Positions 1-8,194 of a stretch of 47,162 nt of DNA are shown one piece after another. The DNA is from Lachnospiraceae bacterium (GTDB taxonomy: Bacteria > Bacillota > Clostridia > Lachnospirales > Lachnospiraceae), in NCBI GenBank assembly GCA_022776445.1, contig JALFHZ010000127.1, forward strand, positions 1 through 47,162, given 5' to 3'. Each line of letters opens with the position of its first letter. Within the stretch, counting starts at the first letter, position 1. The notes beneath the pieces were generated by a model. It was not told the DNA's origin. It ran no database searches and was given only the letters and a program-made list of their open reading frames with translations. A program made the translations under genes and the position numbers.

Positions 1-7
1 GATAGAG

Positions 8-688
8 ATGCAGGTCCTTCAGCAGGTGGTGGAGCGGATCAGGAATTACTCTGAAGTGCTCATGGAGAACGGGTTTACGGAACTGTTCCATTCGATGATG
101 GAACTGCCCTGTGATAAGGAATCTCACAGGCCGCGCAGGACGGAGCAGAGTGCGTTTGCGCATATTATTAAGGATATGACAATAGAGAAGGCAGAAAAGG
201 AGAGACTGGCCAGCAAGGCATATCGGGATTCTCTGACCGGGATCAGGAACAGACTGTATTTTGAGGAGACGATGGCGCGGATTTTGTCAGAGAACATAGA
301 GTTCACGCTCTGCTATATTGATCTGGATCATTTAAAAATGGTCAATGACGAGTATGGACACCGGGCCGGGGATGCGTATATCTGCCGGTTTGCAGACCTG
401 ATTCGATCACAGATCCGGGATTACGACCTGTTTGCCAGAATCGGAGGAGATGAGTTCTGCGTGGTATTTCTGGAGTGTCGGGAGAAGGTGGCTGCGCAGA
501 AGATGGCGCGGATTCTGGAAGTGTTTCAGCAGGACAGAACATACGGCTGTGTCTCCAGCTTCAGCTATGGGCTGGTTGAAGCCGGGGAGCCATCAGAAAC
601 GTATACGCTGGACGAGATTCTGTCCCGGGCGGATGCGAAGATGTATGAGATGAAACGGAGACATAAGGCGGAAGCCGGGCGCGCGTAA
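8..688 (+). CDS. GGDEF-domain diguanylate cyclase (possibly 5'-truncated by window edge)
   Basis: Predicted to make cyclic di-GMP from two GTP. The C-terminal 160 residues are a GGDEF domain with the intact active-site signature GGDEF at residues 146-150. An RxxD motif (RDYD, residues 137-140) lies exactly five residues upstream, which is the product-binding inhibitory site of the family, so feedback inhibition is likely. The first 65 residues have no domain I recognise. The reading frame stays open to the left edge, so the true start and any sensor domain may lie outside the window. No membrane segment is visible. It converges with the next gene, with a GC-rich inverted repeat at 675-698 between them. 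Confidence 0.88.
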   Translation: MQVLQQVVERIRNYSEVLMENGFTELFHSMMELPCDKESHRPRRTEQSAFAHIIKDMTIEKAEKERLASKAYRDSLTGIRNRLYFEETMARILSENIEFTLCYIDLDHLKMVNDEYGHRAGDAYICRFADLIRSQIRDYDLFARIGGDEFCVVFLECREKVAAQKMARILEVFQQDRTYGCVSSFSYGLVEAGEPSETYTLDEILSRADAKMYEMKRRHKAEAGRA

Positions 689-698
689 GCGCGGCCGG

Positions 699-1364
699 TC
701 AGCCTTTCTTCTCGTGCTGACTGATGTAGCGGTACACGGTTGATTCGGAAAGCTGCAGCTGTTTGGCAATCTCGGCTACGGCGCCCTTCATGCGGGGAAT
801 ATCCTGATCGGTCAGATTCCAGACGATATGCATTTTTTCGTTTTTTGTCATACGCTCGGGGTTGATGCCGGATTCCAGGATTGTCCTGGAGATGATGGTC
901 TGGGTCAGGGATGCGATCGGGGCGTCCAGGCTTTCCTGTACGGTTCCGGTCTGCCCGGACTCATCCAGAAAAGCACCAAGGTTGGTTGCCTTCAGGAATT
1001 TCTTCATGGCTTCGGTAAAGGTCTGGGCAGCCTGAATGTCAGTATTGAGACAGAGCATACCGATCAGCTCACTGCCGTTTTTTATAAAATACGAGGAAGA
1101 CAGGTACTGTCTGCCTTTGGAGACGGCGCGGTAGTTTGTCATGTAGTTTTCCTGATCGTAACGGCGGCTGTCCTGAATATCAAGAACCAGATCAGTCACC
1201 GGGCTTCCGATCCTGCGGTCAGAATGAAAGCCGTGGGAAATCGCAATCACCGAGTGGTCGGGATGAGAAAGGTCATGAAGAAGAACTTCTGTGTTCTCTC
1301 CCATGATCTCGCCGAGAAAATCTACCAGCGGAATGAATAAATCGAAAATCTCTTTGTTGGTCAT
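699..1364 (-). CDS. YheO/DauR-type transcriptional regulator (PAS-like domain plus HTH)
   Basis: Predicted DNA-binding regulator. The N-terminal half (about residues 5-115) matches the YheO-like PAS family pattern, including the conserved LLHD and YxSSSxFIKN stretches. The C-terminal 60 residues carry a helix-turn-helix ending in LQLSESTVYRYI. Length (221 aa) is normal for the family. The start is an ATG preceded by GCAGGAGAACGG. Known relatives sense small amino-acid-derived ligands (DauR controls D-arginine use). It is transcribed divergently from the RidA gene, and the 200-bp gap holds promoters for both, so control of ridA and of itself is the natural inference. Confidence 0.85.
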   Translation of the reverse strand: MTNKEIFDLFIPLVDFLGEIMGENTEVLLHDLSHPDHSVIAISHGFHSDRRIGSPVTDLVLDIQDSRRYDQENYMTNYRAVSKGRQYLSSSYFIKNGSELIGMLCLNTDIQAAQTFTEAMKKFLKATNLGAFLDESGQTGTVQESLDAPIASLTQTIISRTILESGINPERMTKNEKMHIVWNLTDQDIPRMKGAVAEIAKQLQLSESTVYRYISQHEKKG

Positions 1365-1423
1365 AGCCGTTCTCCTGCAATAAGTGTATCGTAGAGGGCA
1401 AAATACCTTTTGACCCCAACACC

Positions 1424-1452
1424 ATTATATATTTGAATCCGCAGGAATACAA
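1424..1452 (-). promoter_or_regulatory. Promoter of the YheO-type regulator
   Basis: On the minus strand TTGTAT (1452-1447) is followed after 17 bp by a perfect TATAAT (1429-1424). This is a standard vegetative-sigma promoter about 60 bp upstream of the regulator start. Confidence 0.65.
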
Positions 1453-1497
1453 GAAAAAAGCAAAATGAAAATAAATTATTTTTTTGCGAAAAAATTC

Positions 1498-1526
1498 TTG
1501 CATTTTTGGGCGGGAGCGTGTATAGT
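1498..1526 (+). promoter_or_regulatory. Promoter of ridA
   Basis: TTGCAT (1498-1503), a 17-bp spacer and TATAGT (1521-1526) lie 38 bp upstream of the ridA ATG. The -35 boxes of this and the opposing promoter are about 45 bp apart, so one bound regulator could affect both. Confidence 0.7.
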
Positions 1527-1563
1527 AGAAGCATAAAACACACAGAAAGTGAGGATTAAACAC

Positions 1564-1932
1564 ATGACAGTTATCGAAACAAAGAATGCACCAGGCGCAA
1601 TCGGACCATACTCCCAGGGCTTTGAAGTGAATGGCTTTGTATATACTTCCGGTCAGATCCCGGTGAATCCGGAGAACGGCGCAGTGGAAGAGGGCATCGC
1701 TGCACAGGCTGAGCAGAGCTGCAAGAACGTAGGCGCGATTCTGGAAGCAGCAGGAAGCGGCTTTGATAAAGTGTTCAAGACCACCTGCTTCCTGGCAGAT
1801 ATGGGCGATTTCGCTGAGTTCAACAAGGTATATGAGAAATACTTCGTATCCAAACCGGCAAGAAGCTGCGTTGCAGTGAAGTCCCTGCCGAAGGGCGTTC
1901 TGTGTGAGATCGAGGCAATTGCTGTGAAATAA
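1564..1932 (+). CDS. ridA: RidA family enamine/imine deaminase
   Basis: RidA (YjgF/YER057c/UK114) proteins hydrolyse reactive enamine/imine intermediates such as 2-aminoacrylate released by PLP enzymes. The 122-residue product has the family pattern: N-terminal APGAIGPYSQG, central SGQIPVNPENG, and C-terminal RSCVAVKSLPKGVLCEIEAIA with the conserved arginine and glutamate of the substrate pocket. A GTG 15 bp upstream is in frame, but it overlaps the ribosome binding site (AAAGTGAGG), so the ATG at 1564 is chosen. It is a single-gene unit divergent from a YheO-type regulator. Confidence 0.93.
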   Translation: MTVIETKNAPGAIGPYSQGFEVNGFVYTSGQIPVNPENGAVEEGIAAQAEQSCKNVGAILEAAGSGFDKVFKTTCFLADMGDFAEFNKVYEKYFVSKPARSCVAVKSLPKGVLCEIEAIAVK

Positions 1933-1948
1933 CAGGACGGCAGAAGCG

Positions 1949-1989
1949 ATGCCGCAGACAGGTTCTCTGTTTGAACCGGTTTGCGGCAT
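1949..1989 (+). terminator. Hairpin after ridA, terminator-like
   Basis: ATGCCGCA (1949-1956) pairs with TGCGGCAT (1982-1989). An inner GGTTC/GAACC stem adds strength. No long T-run follows, so it could be a weak terminator or a structured leader for the downstream kinase gene. Confidence 0.45.
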
Positions 1990-2043
1990 TGTCGATTTCT
2001 GTCGAACAGTTTCTCTGCGCATATCAGAAAAAGCGCTTGTAAA

Positions 2044-3585
2044 ATGAAGGGAACTATATTAGAATGTGTTTACGGAGATGATACTGGACCGAAAGGAGGT
2101 GGAAGGATCGAAGCGGCCACTCTGTTTGGTAAGTATCAGATATGCCGGGAACTGGGGCGCGGACGAAGCGGGACAGTGTTTCTGGCGAAGCATCTGGATT
2201 TGGAAGAGTATCGGGCGATTAAGCGGGTACCCAAGTCCTGTGCGGATTATGAGCAGTTCCGGAAGGAGGCGCTCATTTTAAAGAGTATACGTCACCCGGG
2301 GATACCGATCGTGTATGATCTCATGGAGTCGGCGGATTACAGTTATATGATTCTGGAGTTCTTATCAGGGAATTCCATATATGCTCTTGTTTCTGACATG
2401 GGGCATTTATCAAAGGCAATGACGGTCCGATACGGGATTCAGATTTGCCGTCTGGTTTGTATCTTGCATTCAGCGAGACCAACCCCTATTTTGTATCTTG
2501 ATTTACAGCCGAAGAATCTTCTTGTGTGTTGTGATACGGTAAAACTGATTGATTTTGATCATTCTGTTCATTTGCATGAGGCGGAAAGCATGACGAAACG
2601 CTATGGGACGGTGGGATATGCCGCACCGGAGCAGTATACGGGAGAAGTTCTGGATGAACGGACGGATATCTATGCCATTGGTGCTGTCCTCTATTACATG
2701 CTGACAGGAACTTACCCGGATAAAAACTGGAATGGAACGGTGGATTTCCCGCGCGGACTGGTTGACAGGAGCATGGCAAACGTCATTCGAAGATGTCTGC
2801 GCAGCGATAAGGCAGGACGCTATCAGTCGGCGGAGCAGCTGTGTGATGCACTGGAGGAAATCCGGAGAAAGCTGGAGCGGGAAGAGCGGAGAATATGGGG
2901 AAGCGGCCAGATATCATCTCTGACGATTGCGGTAGCGGGTTCAGGTCCCGGTGCGGGAACGACGCATATTGCAATGGGATTGACTGCATATCTGAGAAAA
3001 TGCGGTCTGTCCGCGATGTATGAGGAACGGAATGAATCCGGTGCGGTCCGGCAGTTTGCATCCTGTATCAGTGCCGGGATGGATGAAGCCGGTATCTGTA
3101 TGATTCAGGGTATTCCCATGCTTCCGTTTTACGGAAATGCCGTAAAGCTGGAAGCAAATCCTTATCCGGTTGTGGTAAGAGATTACGGTTCCGACTGGCG
3201 GACGTGTTGTGGCGAACAGGCAGATGAGGCAGACGGATATCTGCTGATCTGCGGGGGAAAACCCTGGGAATGGAACAATACCAGGGAAGCTGTATCTGGT
3301 CTCGGAATTCATCCGGGACAGGCGATTATCTATAATCATTTTTGCAGGCAGCTCTATGGCAGACTGCCTGGTCCGGCAAGGGGAACGGACTGTTTCCTGA
3401 TGCCAGAGCATTCCAATCCATTGAGAAGCGGAAAAGAGGCGGAGAAAATTTATGAGGCGGTAATGGTGTCTCTGACAGGAAAAAGGACGGGGGGAATTTT
3501 ACGAAAACTGTTTGGAAAAATCGAAAGGCGGATGCGCAGTTTGCCCGGATGGATCCGGAAAAGGACTGGCGCACCCTTGGGATGA
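2044..3585 (+). CDS. Serine/threonine protein kinase fused to a C-terminal P-loop-like domain
   Basis: Numbered from the ATG at 2044, residues about 30-280 form a Hanks-type kinase: glycine loop GRGRSGTV near 38, ATP lysine K60 in AIKR, catalytic loop YLDLQPKN with D153 and N158, and a DFD metal motif (D170) in place of DFG. The APEQY and DIYAIG motifs follow. Residues about 293-490 resemble a MinD/CpaE-like NTPase fold. Its loop GSGPGAGTTH keeps the glycines and threonines but lacks the usual lysine. There is no membrane segment. The start is uncertain: the ATG at 2044 has no clear ribosome binding site, whereas a perfect AAAGGAGGT at 2092-2100 precedes an in-frame ATC at 2107. The last 37 bp overlap the next gene. 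Confidence 0.8.
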   Translation: MKGTILECVYGDDTGPKGGGRIEAATLFGKYQICRELGRGRSGTVFLAKHLDLEEYRAIKRVPKSCADYEQFRKEALILKSIRHPGIPIVYDLMESADYSYMILEFLSGNSIYALVSDMGHLSKAMTVRYGIQICRLVCILHSARPTPILYLDLQPKNLLVCCDTVKLIDFDHSVHLHEAESMTKRYGTVGYAAPEQYTGEVLDERTDIYAIGAVLYYMLTGTYPDKNWNGTVDFPRGLVDRSMANVIRRCLRSDKAGRYQSAEQLCDALEEIRRKLEREERRIWGSGQISSLTIAVAGSGPGAGTTHIAMGLTAYLRKCGLSAMYEERNESGAVRQFASCISAGMDEAGICMIQGIPMLPFYGNAVKLEANPYPVVVRDYGSDWRTCCGEQADEADGYLLICGGKPWEWNNTREAVSGLGIHPGQAIIYNHFCRQLYGRLPGPARGTDCFLMPEHSNPLRSGKEAEKIYEAVMVSLTGKRTGGILRKLFGKIERRMRSLPGWIRKRTGAPLG

Positions 3586-4139
3586 TCGGAGCAGGAAGAG
3601 GAACCGGAGTCACACACCTGTCTGTATGGACGGCGAATTATCTGACCGGAGTGCACAGGGAGCGGACAGCCGTTCTGGAGTGGAACCGTCATGGTGATTT
3701 TGCCGAAATGCGCCGGTTCTGCGGTGCACAGCTGTGCGGGGCGGGACTCAAAAGCTGCCGGATTCTGGATGCGGAATATTTCCCGGATGCCGGATCGGAG
3801 GAGCTGGCGTTCTGCATGAACGAAGATTATCGCCGCATTATTGTGGATTATGGGGAGATTTCCGGAGAGAACATTCTGGAATGTGCCCGGTGTGACAGAA
3901 AGGTGATTGTCGGCGCACTGAGCGAGTGGCAGGCAGAAGCATTTCTGGAAGAAGTAAAGAGAGCGGCGGAACGGGATCGAAGCTGGAGGTATGCGGCTGC
4001 GTTTGGCAGTGAGGAAACCAGAAAACAATTGGAAAAGACGTTTCGTGTGAGCTGTCTTCGGATTCCTGCTTCAGTGGATGCTTTTGCGGTGACACGTGCG
4101 GATATGAATTTTTTTACAGAGCTGTTAAAAGAAAAATGA
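3549..4139 (+). CDS. P-loop-like NTPase-fold protein, paralogue of the kinase C-terminal domain
   Basis: The function is unknown. The 196-residue protein opens directly into a glycine-rich loop, GAGRGTGVTH (about residues 14-23), followed by a helix ending in ANYL. Later comes IIVDYGEI, which resembles a Walker B strand. The same order (glycine loop ending TH, helix, hydrophobic strand ending DYG) occurs in the C-terminal domain of the preceding kinase, so the two look like tandem paralogues of the MinD/CpaE-like class. Both lack the canonical P-loop lysine. The gene begins inside the kinase reading frame with no strong ribosome binding site of its own, which suggests translational coupling. 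The frame is open further upstream but has no standard start there. Confidence 0.72.
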   Translation: MDPEKDWRTLGMIGAGRGTGVTHLSVWTANYLTGVHRERTAVLEWNRHGDFAEMRRFCGAQLCGAGLKSCRILDAEYFPDAGSEELAFCMNEDYRRIIVDYGEISGENILECARCDRKVIVGALSEWQAEAFLEEVKRAAERDRSWRYAAAFGSEETRKQLEKTFRVSCLRIPASVDAFAVTRADMNFFTELLKEK

Positions 4140-4233
4140 AAGAAGAGGGCTGCGGACAGGCAAAAAAGAGCATTTTGTGTCACGGCGAAGGACCTCCGGG
4201 GATGTGCCTTCCGCAGCTGCAAAAGGGGAACGT

Positions 4234-4701
4234 ATGGCATATGAATCGAGAAAACCGGTCAGAAACCGGTATGGTTCCAACAGAAGAAATATGGGCAGCA
4301 GGGAGATGGCAGGGCGCAGGGAAATGGCGGGACGGAGTCCGGTGATTGGAAAACGGTTGAGTCCGAAAGCGCGGGAGATTTTTCTAGAAGGATTAAAGCG
4401 GTATCAGGAACGAGGTGTGCGTATATTGCTGGACGGGAAGGAGGTGGATGTAAGCGGGCTGGAGGTGATTTTTGAAGAGAGAGAGGATGGAAGCTTTTAT
4501 ATGGGTGATTACATACTGGAAGATGAGGATGAGACAGCACTCCGGGAGCAGCAGGAGTGCTGCGGCATACTGGAACTGCATGAGAACCGGAGCCTGTATC
4601 AGACCCAGGGGGCATGCGGAGCATCGGAAACGGATGCGGATCGGAAAAACGGCGTGAAATGTCTGAAGGAAATCCGCTTCGATCGGGTGTATAACTGGTG
4701 A
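4234..4701 (+). CDS. Small charged protein of unknown function
   Basis: I do not recognise a family. From the ATG at 4234 (preceded by AAAAGGGGAA) the product has 155 residues. The first 45 are very basic and repetitive (repeated R, M and G, with MAGR occurring twice). A mixed central section includes SPKAREIFLEGLKRYQERG. An acidic stretch EDGSFYMGDYILEDEDE lies in the second half. There is no signal peptide or membrane segment. It lies about 95 bp behind the P-loop gene and probably shares its transcript. A basic N-terminus with an acidic C-terminus would suit a partner or substrate of the kinase, but this is only inference. Confidence 0.6.
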   Translation: MAYESRKPVRNRYGSNRRNMGSREMAGRREMAGRSPVIGKRLSPKAREIFLEGLKRYQERGVRILLDGKEVDVSGLEVIFEEREDGSFYMGDYILEDEDETALREQQECCGILELHENRSLYQTQGACGASETDADRKNGVKCLKEIRFDRVYNW

Positions 4702-4848
4702 CTGCAAAATAAGGAGGTACAGCCGGAGCGTCTTCCGGTGAAGTACAGACTAAGGGGCGGGGCTTTTGGAGAGAATCCCAATTCAGCCGGGGATGCAAAA
4801 AGCAGGGGCGGGAAAATAAAAAAAATTTAAGAGAAGAGATCAGGTATC

Positions 4849-4884
4849 TGTGGTATAATCAAGGCAGATTTTTATCATACCACA
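4849..4884 (+). promoter_or_regulatory. -10 box within an inverted repeat upstream of the GH18 gene
   Basis: TGTGGTAT (4849-4856) is repeated in inverted form as ATACCACA (4877-4884). A perfect TATAAT (4854-4859) overlaps the left arm and the ribosome binding site AGGAGG follows the right arm. The rest of the 195-bp gap shows no clear -35 and no gene. The repeat could be an operator or an RNA hairpin that hides the ribosome binding site. Confidence 0.45.
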
Positions 4885-4896
4885 GGAGGAAAGACA

Positions 4897-6582
4897 GTGA
4901 AGAAATTCTTGGTATCGCTGCTGACGGTTTTATTTACACTGGTACTGCTTGCAGCTGCGGGCGCCGGCTGGTTTGTTTACAGGAAATATTCTCCGTCGAA
5001 GGAGCCGGCAGATCAGAGTGCATGGTTTGGTGTATCCGGAGATGAGGTTGCCATTGTGTGGAATCAGGAACTGCAGGAGTCGGATGCGGCGAAGGGACGT
5101 TATATCGACAGCCAGGTCTATCTGCCGCTGAAATGGGTGAATGCCTGTCTGAATGATCGTTTCTACTGGGATGCGGCCAATCACCAACTGATCTATGCGC
5201 TGCCGGATTCCATTGTATATGCCGGTGCGGATTCGGTTGGAAGCACTGGAGCGCCGCTGTTCGTGGAACAGGGTGAGGAGGTCTGGGTTTTGACCGGGCT
5301 GGTGCAGACCTATACGGATATACGGACTGCCGTTTTTGCGGATTCGGATGTAAAGCGAGTTTTTATTGATTCCGGGCGGACTTCGGAAGATACGGCCGTG
5401 GTGAAGAAGAAAGAAGCGGTCCGGGAGCGCGGCGGGATCAAAAGTGATGTTTTGACAGAGGTGGATTCTGGTGCGAAAGTCGTGGTGCTGGAAGCCATGG
5501 ATAACTGGAGCCGTGTGCGTACGGCGGACGGTTATCTGGGCTATGTCCGGAACAAATATCTGGAGGAGACTCAGACGAAGGAAGTGAAAAGCACTTTTGA
5601 GGCACCGGTTTATACCAGTATCTCCATGGAAGAGCCGGTTTGTCTGGTGTGGCATCAGGTGACGTCAAAGCAGGCGAACTCCTCTATGGAGAAACTGATG
5701 GCCAATACCAAAGGGGTCAACGTCATTGCACCGACCTGGTTTATGCTGACAGATAATGAAGGAAGCTTTGAATCGCTGGCGGATCAGGATTACGTGAACC
5801 GGGCACATGCCATGGGACTTCAGGTCTGGGCGGTACTGGATAATTTTAACAAAGGCGCAAATGTACAGTCAGAAATACTGTTTGCGGATACAGATGCCAG
5901 AAAGAGACTGATCACCGGGTTGATGGAGGAAGTAAGATCGTTCGGTCTGGACGGGATCAATCTGGATATCGAGGGGATTAAGGCTTCTGCAGGAACGCAT
6001 TACATTCAGTTTATCCGGGAACTGTCCGTGGACTGCCGGCGGGAAGGAATCGTGTTGTCCGTAGATACCTATGTGCCGGCGGTTTATAATGCCTTTTATA
6101 ACTGGACGGAGCTGGGGTGTGTGACGGATTATGTGATTATTATGGGCTATGATGAGCATTATGCCGGCGGAGATGCCGGTTCCGTGGCATCACTGGGATA
6201 TGAACGCCGTGGTATCGAAGATGCGCTTGCTATGGTTCCGAGGGAAAAGCTGGTCAGCGGGATTCCGTTTTATACCCGTCTCTGGAAGGAAGATGACAGT
6301 GGAGTGACTTCGACAGCCATGGGGATTACGGAAGCGAAGCGCTGGGTAAAGGAACATGGGATGGAACTGTACTGGCAGGAGGAGCTGGGGCAGTATTACG
6401 GAGAGCTGGAAGCGGATGGCGGGAAATATCTTCTCTGGATGGAAGAGGAGACATCCATCAGCCGCAAGGTGGATCTTATCAGAGCTTATGATCTGGCGGG
6501 TGTGGCCTGCTGGAAGCTGGGATTTGAACCGGCGGAGATCTGGGATATTGTGAATCTGTCGGACAGCGTAAAGATACAGTAG
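4897..6582 (+). CDS. Membrane-anchored glycoside hydrolase family 18 protein with SH3 domain
   Basis: Likely a spore-cortex or cell-wall N-acetylglucosaminidase/chitinase-like enzyme outside the membrane. The start is GTG with AGGAGGA upstream. Residues 5-28 form an uncleaved signal anchor. Residues about 65-105 (VYLPLKWVNACLNDRFYWD) resemble a copper-amine-oxidase-N-type stalk domain. About 176-222 is a bacterial SH3 domain (NWSRVRTADGYLGYV). About 245-555 is a GH18 barrel. The catalytic motif is intact as DGINLDIE, with D352, D357 and proton-donor E359, and the IIMGYDEHYAGG strand is present. The architecture matches YaaH/SleL-like proteins of sporeformers, though those use LysM in place of SH3. 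It leads a run of envelope genes. Confidence 0.88.
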   Translation: MKKFLVSLLTVLFTLVLLAAAGAGWFVYRKYSPSKEPADQSAWFGVSGDEVAIVWNQELQESDAAKGRYIDSQVYLPLKWVNACLNDRFYWDAANHQLIYALPDSIVYAGADSVGSTGAPLFVEQGEEVWVLTGLVQTYTDIRTAVFADSDVKRVFIDSGRTSEDTAVVKKKEAVRERGGIKSDVLTEVDSGAKVVVLEAMDNWSRVRTADGYLGYVRNKYLEETQTKEVKSTFEAPVYTSISMEEPVCLVWHQVTSKQANSSMEKLMANTKGVNVIAPTWFMLTDNEGSFESLADQDYVNRAHAMGLQVWAVLDNFNKGANVQSEILFADTDARKRLITGLMEEVRSFGLDGINLDIEGIKASAGTHYIQFIRELSVDCRREGIVLSVDTYVPAVYNAFYNWTELGCVTDYVIIMGYDEHYAGGDAGSVASLGYERRGIEDALAMVPREKLVSGIPFYTRLWKEDDSGVTSTAMGITEAKRWVKEHGMELYWQEELGQYYGELEADGGKYLLWMEEETSISRKVDLIRAYDLAGVACWKLGFEPAEIWDIVNLSDSVKIQ

Positions 6583-6611
6583 AAAGAGAAATCAGACATC
6601 AAAGGAAGTGC

Positions 6612-8123
6612 ATGGAAATGAAGAAACAATGGAACAGAAAGACAGGCCGGGGCGTGGCAGTTCTGGCGGCAGCGGGATTTCTGATTGCAGGAATGGTATG
6701 CGGGTGCAGCAGGCAGACCGGTACGGAGCAGTCCTCCGGGGCGGTATCGACAGAAGAATCGACGATAGCTCCGTCGAAGCCGGAGACAAAGGAGAGCACG
6801 GAGTCGGAGAAACCGTCCCGGGAACCGGAGTCTACGATCGCATCGTTCCCCGGAGAGACGGAAGAGGAGCCGCAGGAAACAGAAACGGAGACGGAAGAAT
6901 TTCCGGAAGAGGAAGCGGAGGTTTCGATTCTGACTGCGACCGACATTCATTATCTTTCTCAGGAACTGACGGACGGCGGGAATCATTTCCAGTACATGGT
7001 AGAGCATGGTGACGGAAAGATAGTGACCTATATCGACCAGATTACCGACGCGTTTGTGGAAGAGACGATCCGCCGCAGTCCGGATGTGCTGATTCTCAGC
7101 GGGGATCTGACGCTGGACGGTGAGAAGCAGAGCCATCAGGAACTGGCCCGGAAGCTGGAGAAAATTGAAGAGAATGGTATCACGGTGCTGGTGGTTCCGG
7201 GCAATCATGATATCAACAATCACCATGCGGCAAGGTTTAAGGGGGATGAGCGCCTTCCGGCGGAATTTACCACACCGGAGGAATTCCGAGAAATCTACCG
7301 CCATTTTGGATACGACGAGGCAATCAGCGAGGATCCGACATCGCTCAGCTATGTCTATGAACTGGATGACGACACCTGGTTTCTGATGCTGGATTCCTGC
7401 CAGTACAAACAGAAGGCACTGGTAGGCGGCGCCATTTTGTCGGATACTTATGACTGGATTGAGAGGATGCTGGAGGAGGCCTGGGATACCGGTGCTGATG
7501 TGATACCGGTGGCGCATCACAACCTGCTGGATGAGAGCGAGATTTATGTGGATGACTGCACGATTGAACACTCGGAGCAGCTGGTGGAGATGCTGGAGGA
7601 GTGGGATGTTCCGTTATTTTTGAGCGGGCATCTTCATGTGCAGCATACGAAGCAGTCTGAGGATGGAAGGGGCATCTGGGAGATGGTGACCAGTTCCCTG
7701 GCAACACCGGCCTGCCAGTTTGGAATATTGTCCTATTGGCACGGCGGCAGTTTCGCTTACCGGACCGCACAGCTGGACGTGCAGGACTGGGCAAAGCGCC
7801 ATAACCGGAAAGAGCAGGATCTGCAGGAATTTGACCGTTTTAAGGGACCGTTTTTGAGGCGGGTATTTTATAATCAGTCTTACGATGCGCTGAGCAGGAT
7901 TGATACTTTGAGCGAGGATCAGCGGCTGCGGATGTCCAATCTGTATTCGGATCTGAATTACCATTATTATCAGGGAACCGCATACAAGATCCGGGATGCA
8001 GTGCTGAAAAATCCGGATTACCAGCTTTGGATGGGGGATGGATATTCCTCGATTCTGGCGGATTATGTGCAGTATATTATCCGTGATGCGGAGCGGGATT
8101 ACAACAAAGTGCGTGAAGATTAA
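6612..8123 (+). CDS. Metallophosphoesterase lipoprotein
   Basis: A predicted lipoprotein (signal segment then VCGC lipobox near residue 35) with an acidic Ser/Thr/Glu linker to about residue 105, then a calcineurin-like phosphoesterase domain. Metal-binding motifs appear in order: DIH (TATDIHYLS), GDLTLDGE, GNHD (VVPGNHDINNHH), a histidine in PVAHHNLL, and GHLHVQH. This is the complete two-metal site. A C-terminal helical region of about 120 residues follows. The substrate is unknown; related secreted enzymes cleave phosphodiesters or phosphomonoesters in the envelope. ATG 6612 is used; ATG 6618 is equally possible, because AAAGGAAG lies 4 and 10 bp upstream respectively. It sits 29 bp after the GH18 gene, so cotranscription is likely. 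Confidence 0.88.
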   Translation: MEMKKQWNRKTGRGVAVLAAAGFLIAGMVCGCSRQTGTEQSSGAVSTEESTIAPSKPETKESTESEKPSREPESTIASFPGETEEEPQETETETEEFPEEEAEVSILTATDIHYLSQELTDGGNHFQYMVEHGDGKIVTYIDQITDAFVEETIRRSPDVLILSGDLTLDGEKQSHQELARKLEKIEENGITVLVVPGNHDINNHHAARFKGDERLPAEFTTPEEFREIYRHFGYDEAISEDPTSLSYVYELDDDTWFLMLDSCQYKQKALVGGAILSDTYDWIERMLEEAWDTGADVIPVAHHNLLDESEIYVDDCTIEHSEQLVEMLEEWDVPLFLSGHLHVQHTKQSEDGRGIWEMVTSSLATPACQFGILSYWHGGSFAYRTAQLDVQDWAKRHNRKEQDLQEFDRFKGPFLRRVFYNQSYDALSRIDTLSEDQRLRMSNLYSDLNYHYYQGTAYKIRDAVLKNPDYQLWMGDGYSSILADYVQYIIRDAERDYNKVRED

Positions 8124-8194
8124 GACTGTCGGTTCTTTTCCGGCAGAATCCGTGATATACTGGATTATAATCTGGAAAACATGGATGGTGTCGG

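Noticed and set aside
1273-2022. Long minus-strand frame covering the ridA region
   Set aside because: It is antisense to ridA and overlaps the regulator start and both promoters; codons and protein show no family pattern.
4702-4848. Possible riboswitch in the leader of the GH18 gene
   Set aside because: A small CCGGA/TCCGG hairpin at 4724-4739 exists but no known aptamer consensus could be read.
4849-4884. Similarity of the TGTGGTA/TACCACA repeat here to the TACCACAT/ATGTGGTA repeat of the insertion element at 47044-47074
   Set aside because: Only seven bases are shared and spacing differs; chance is the simpler explanation.
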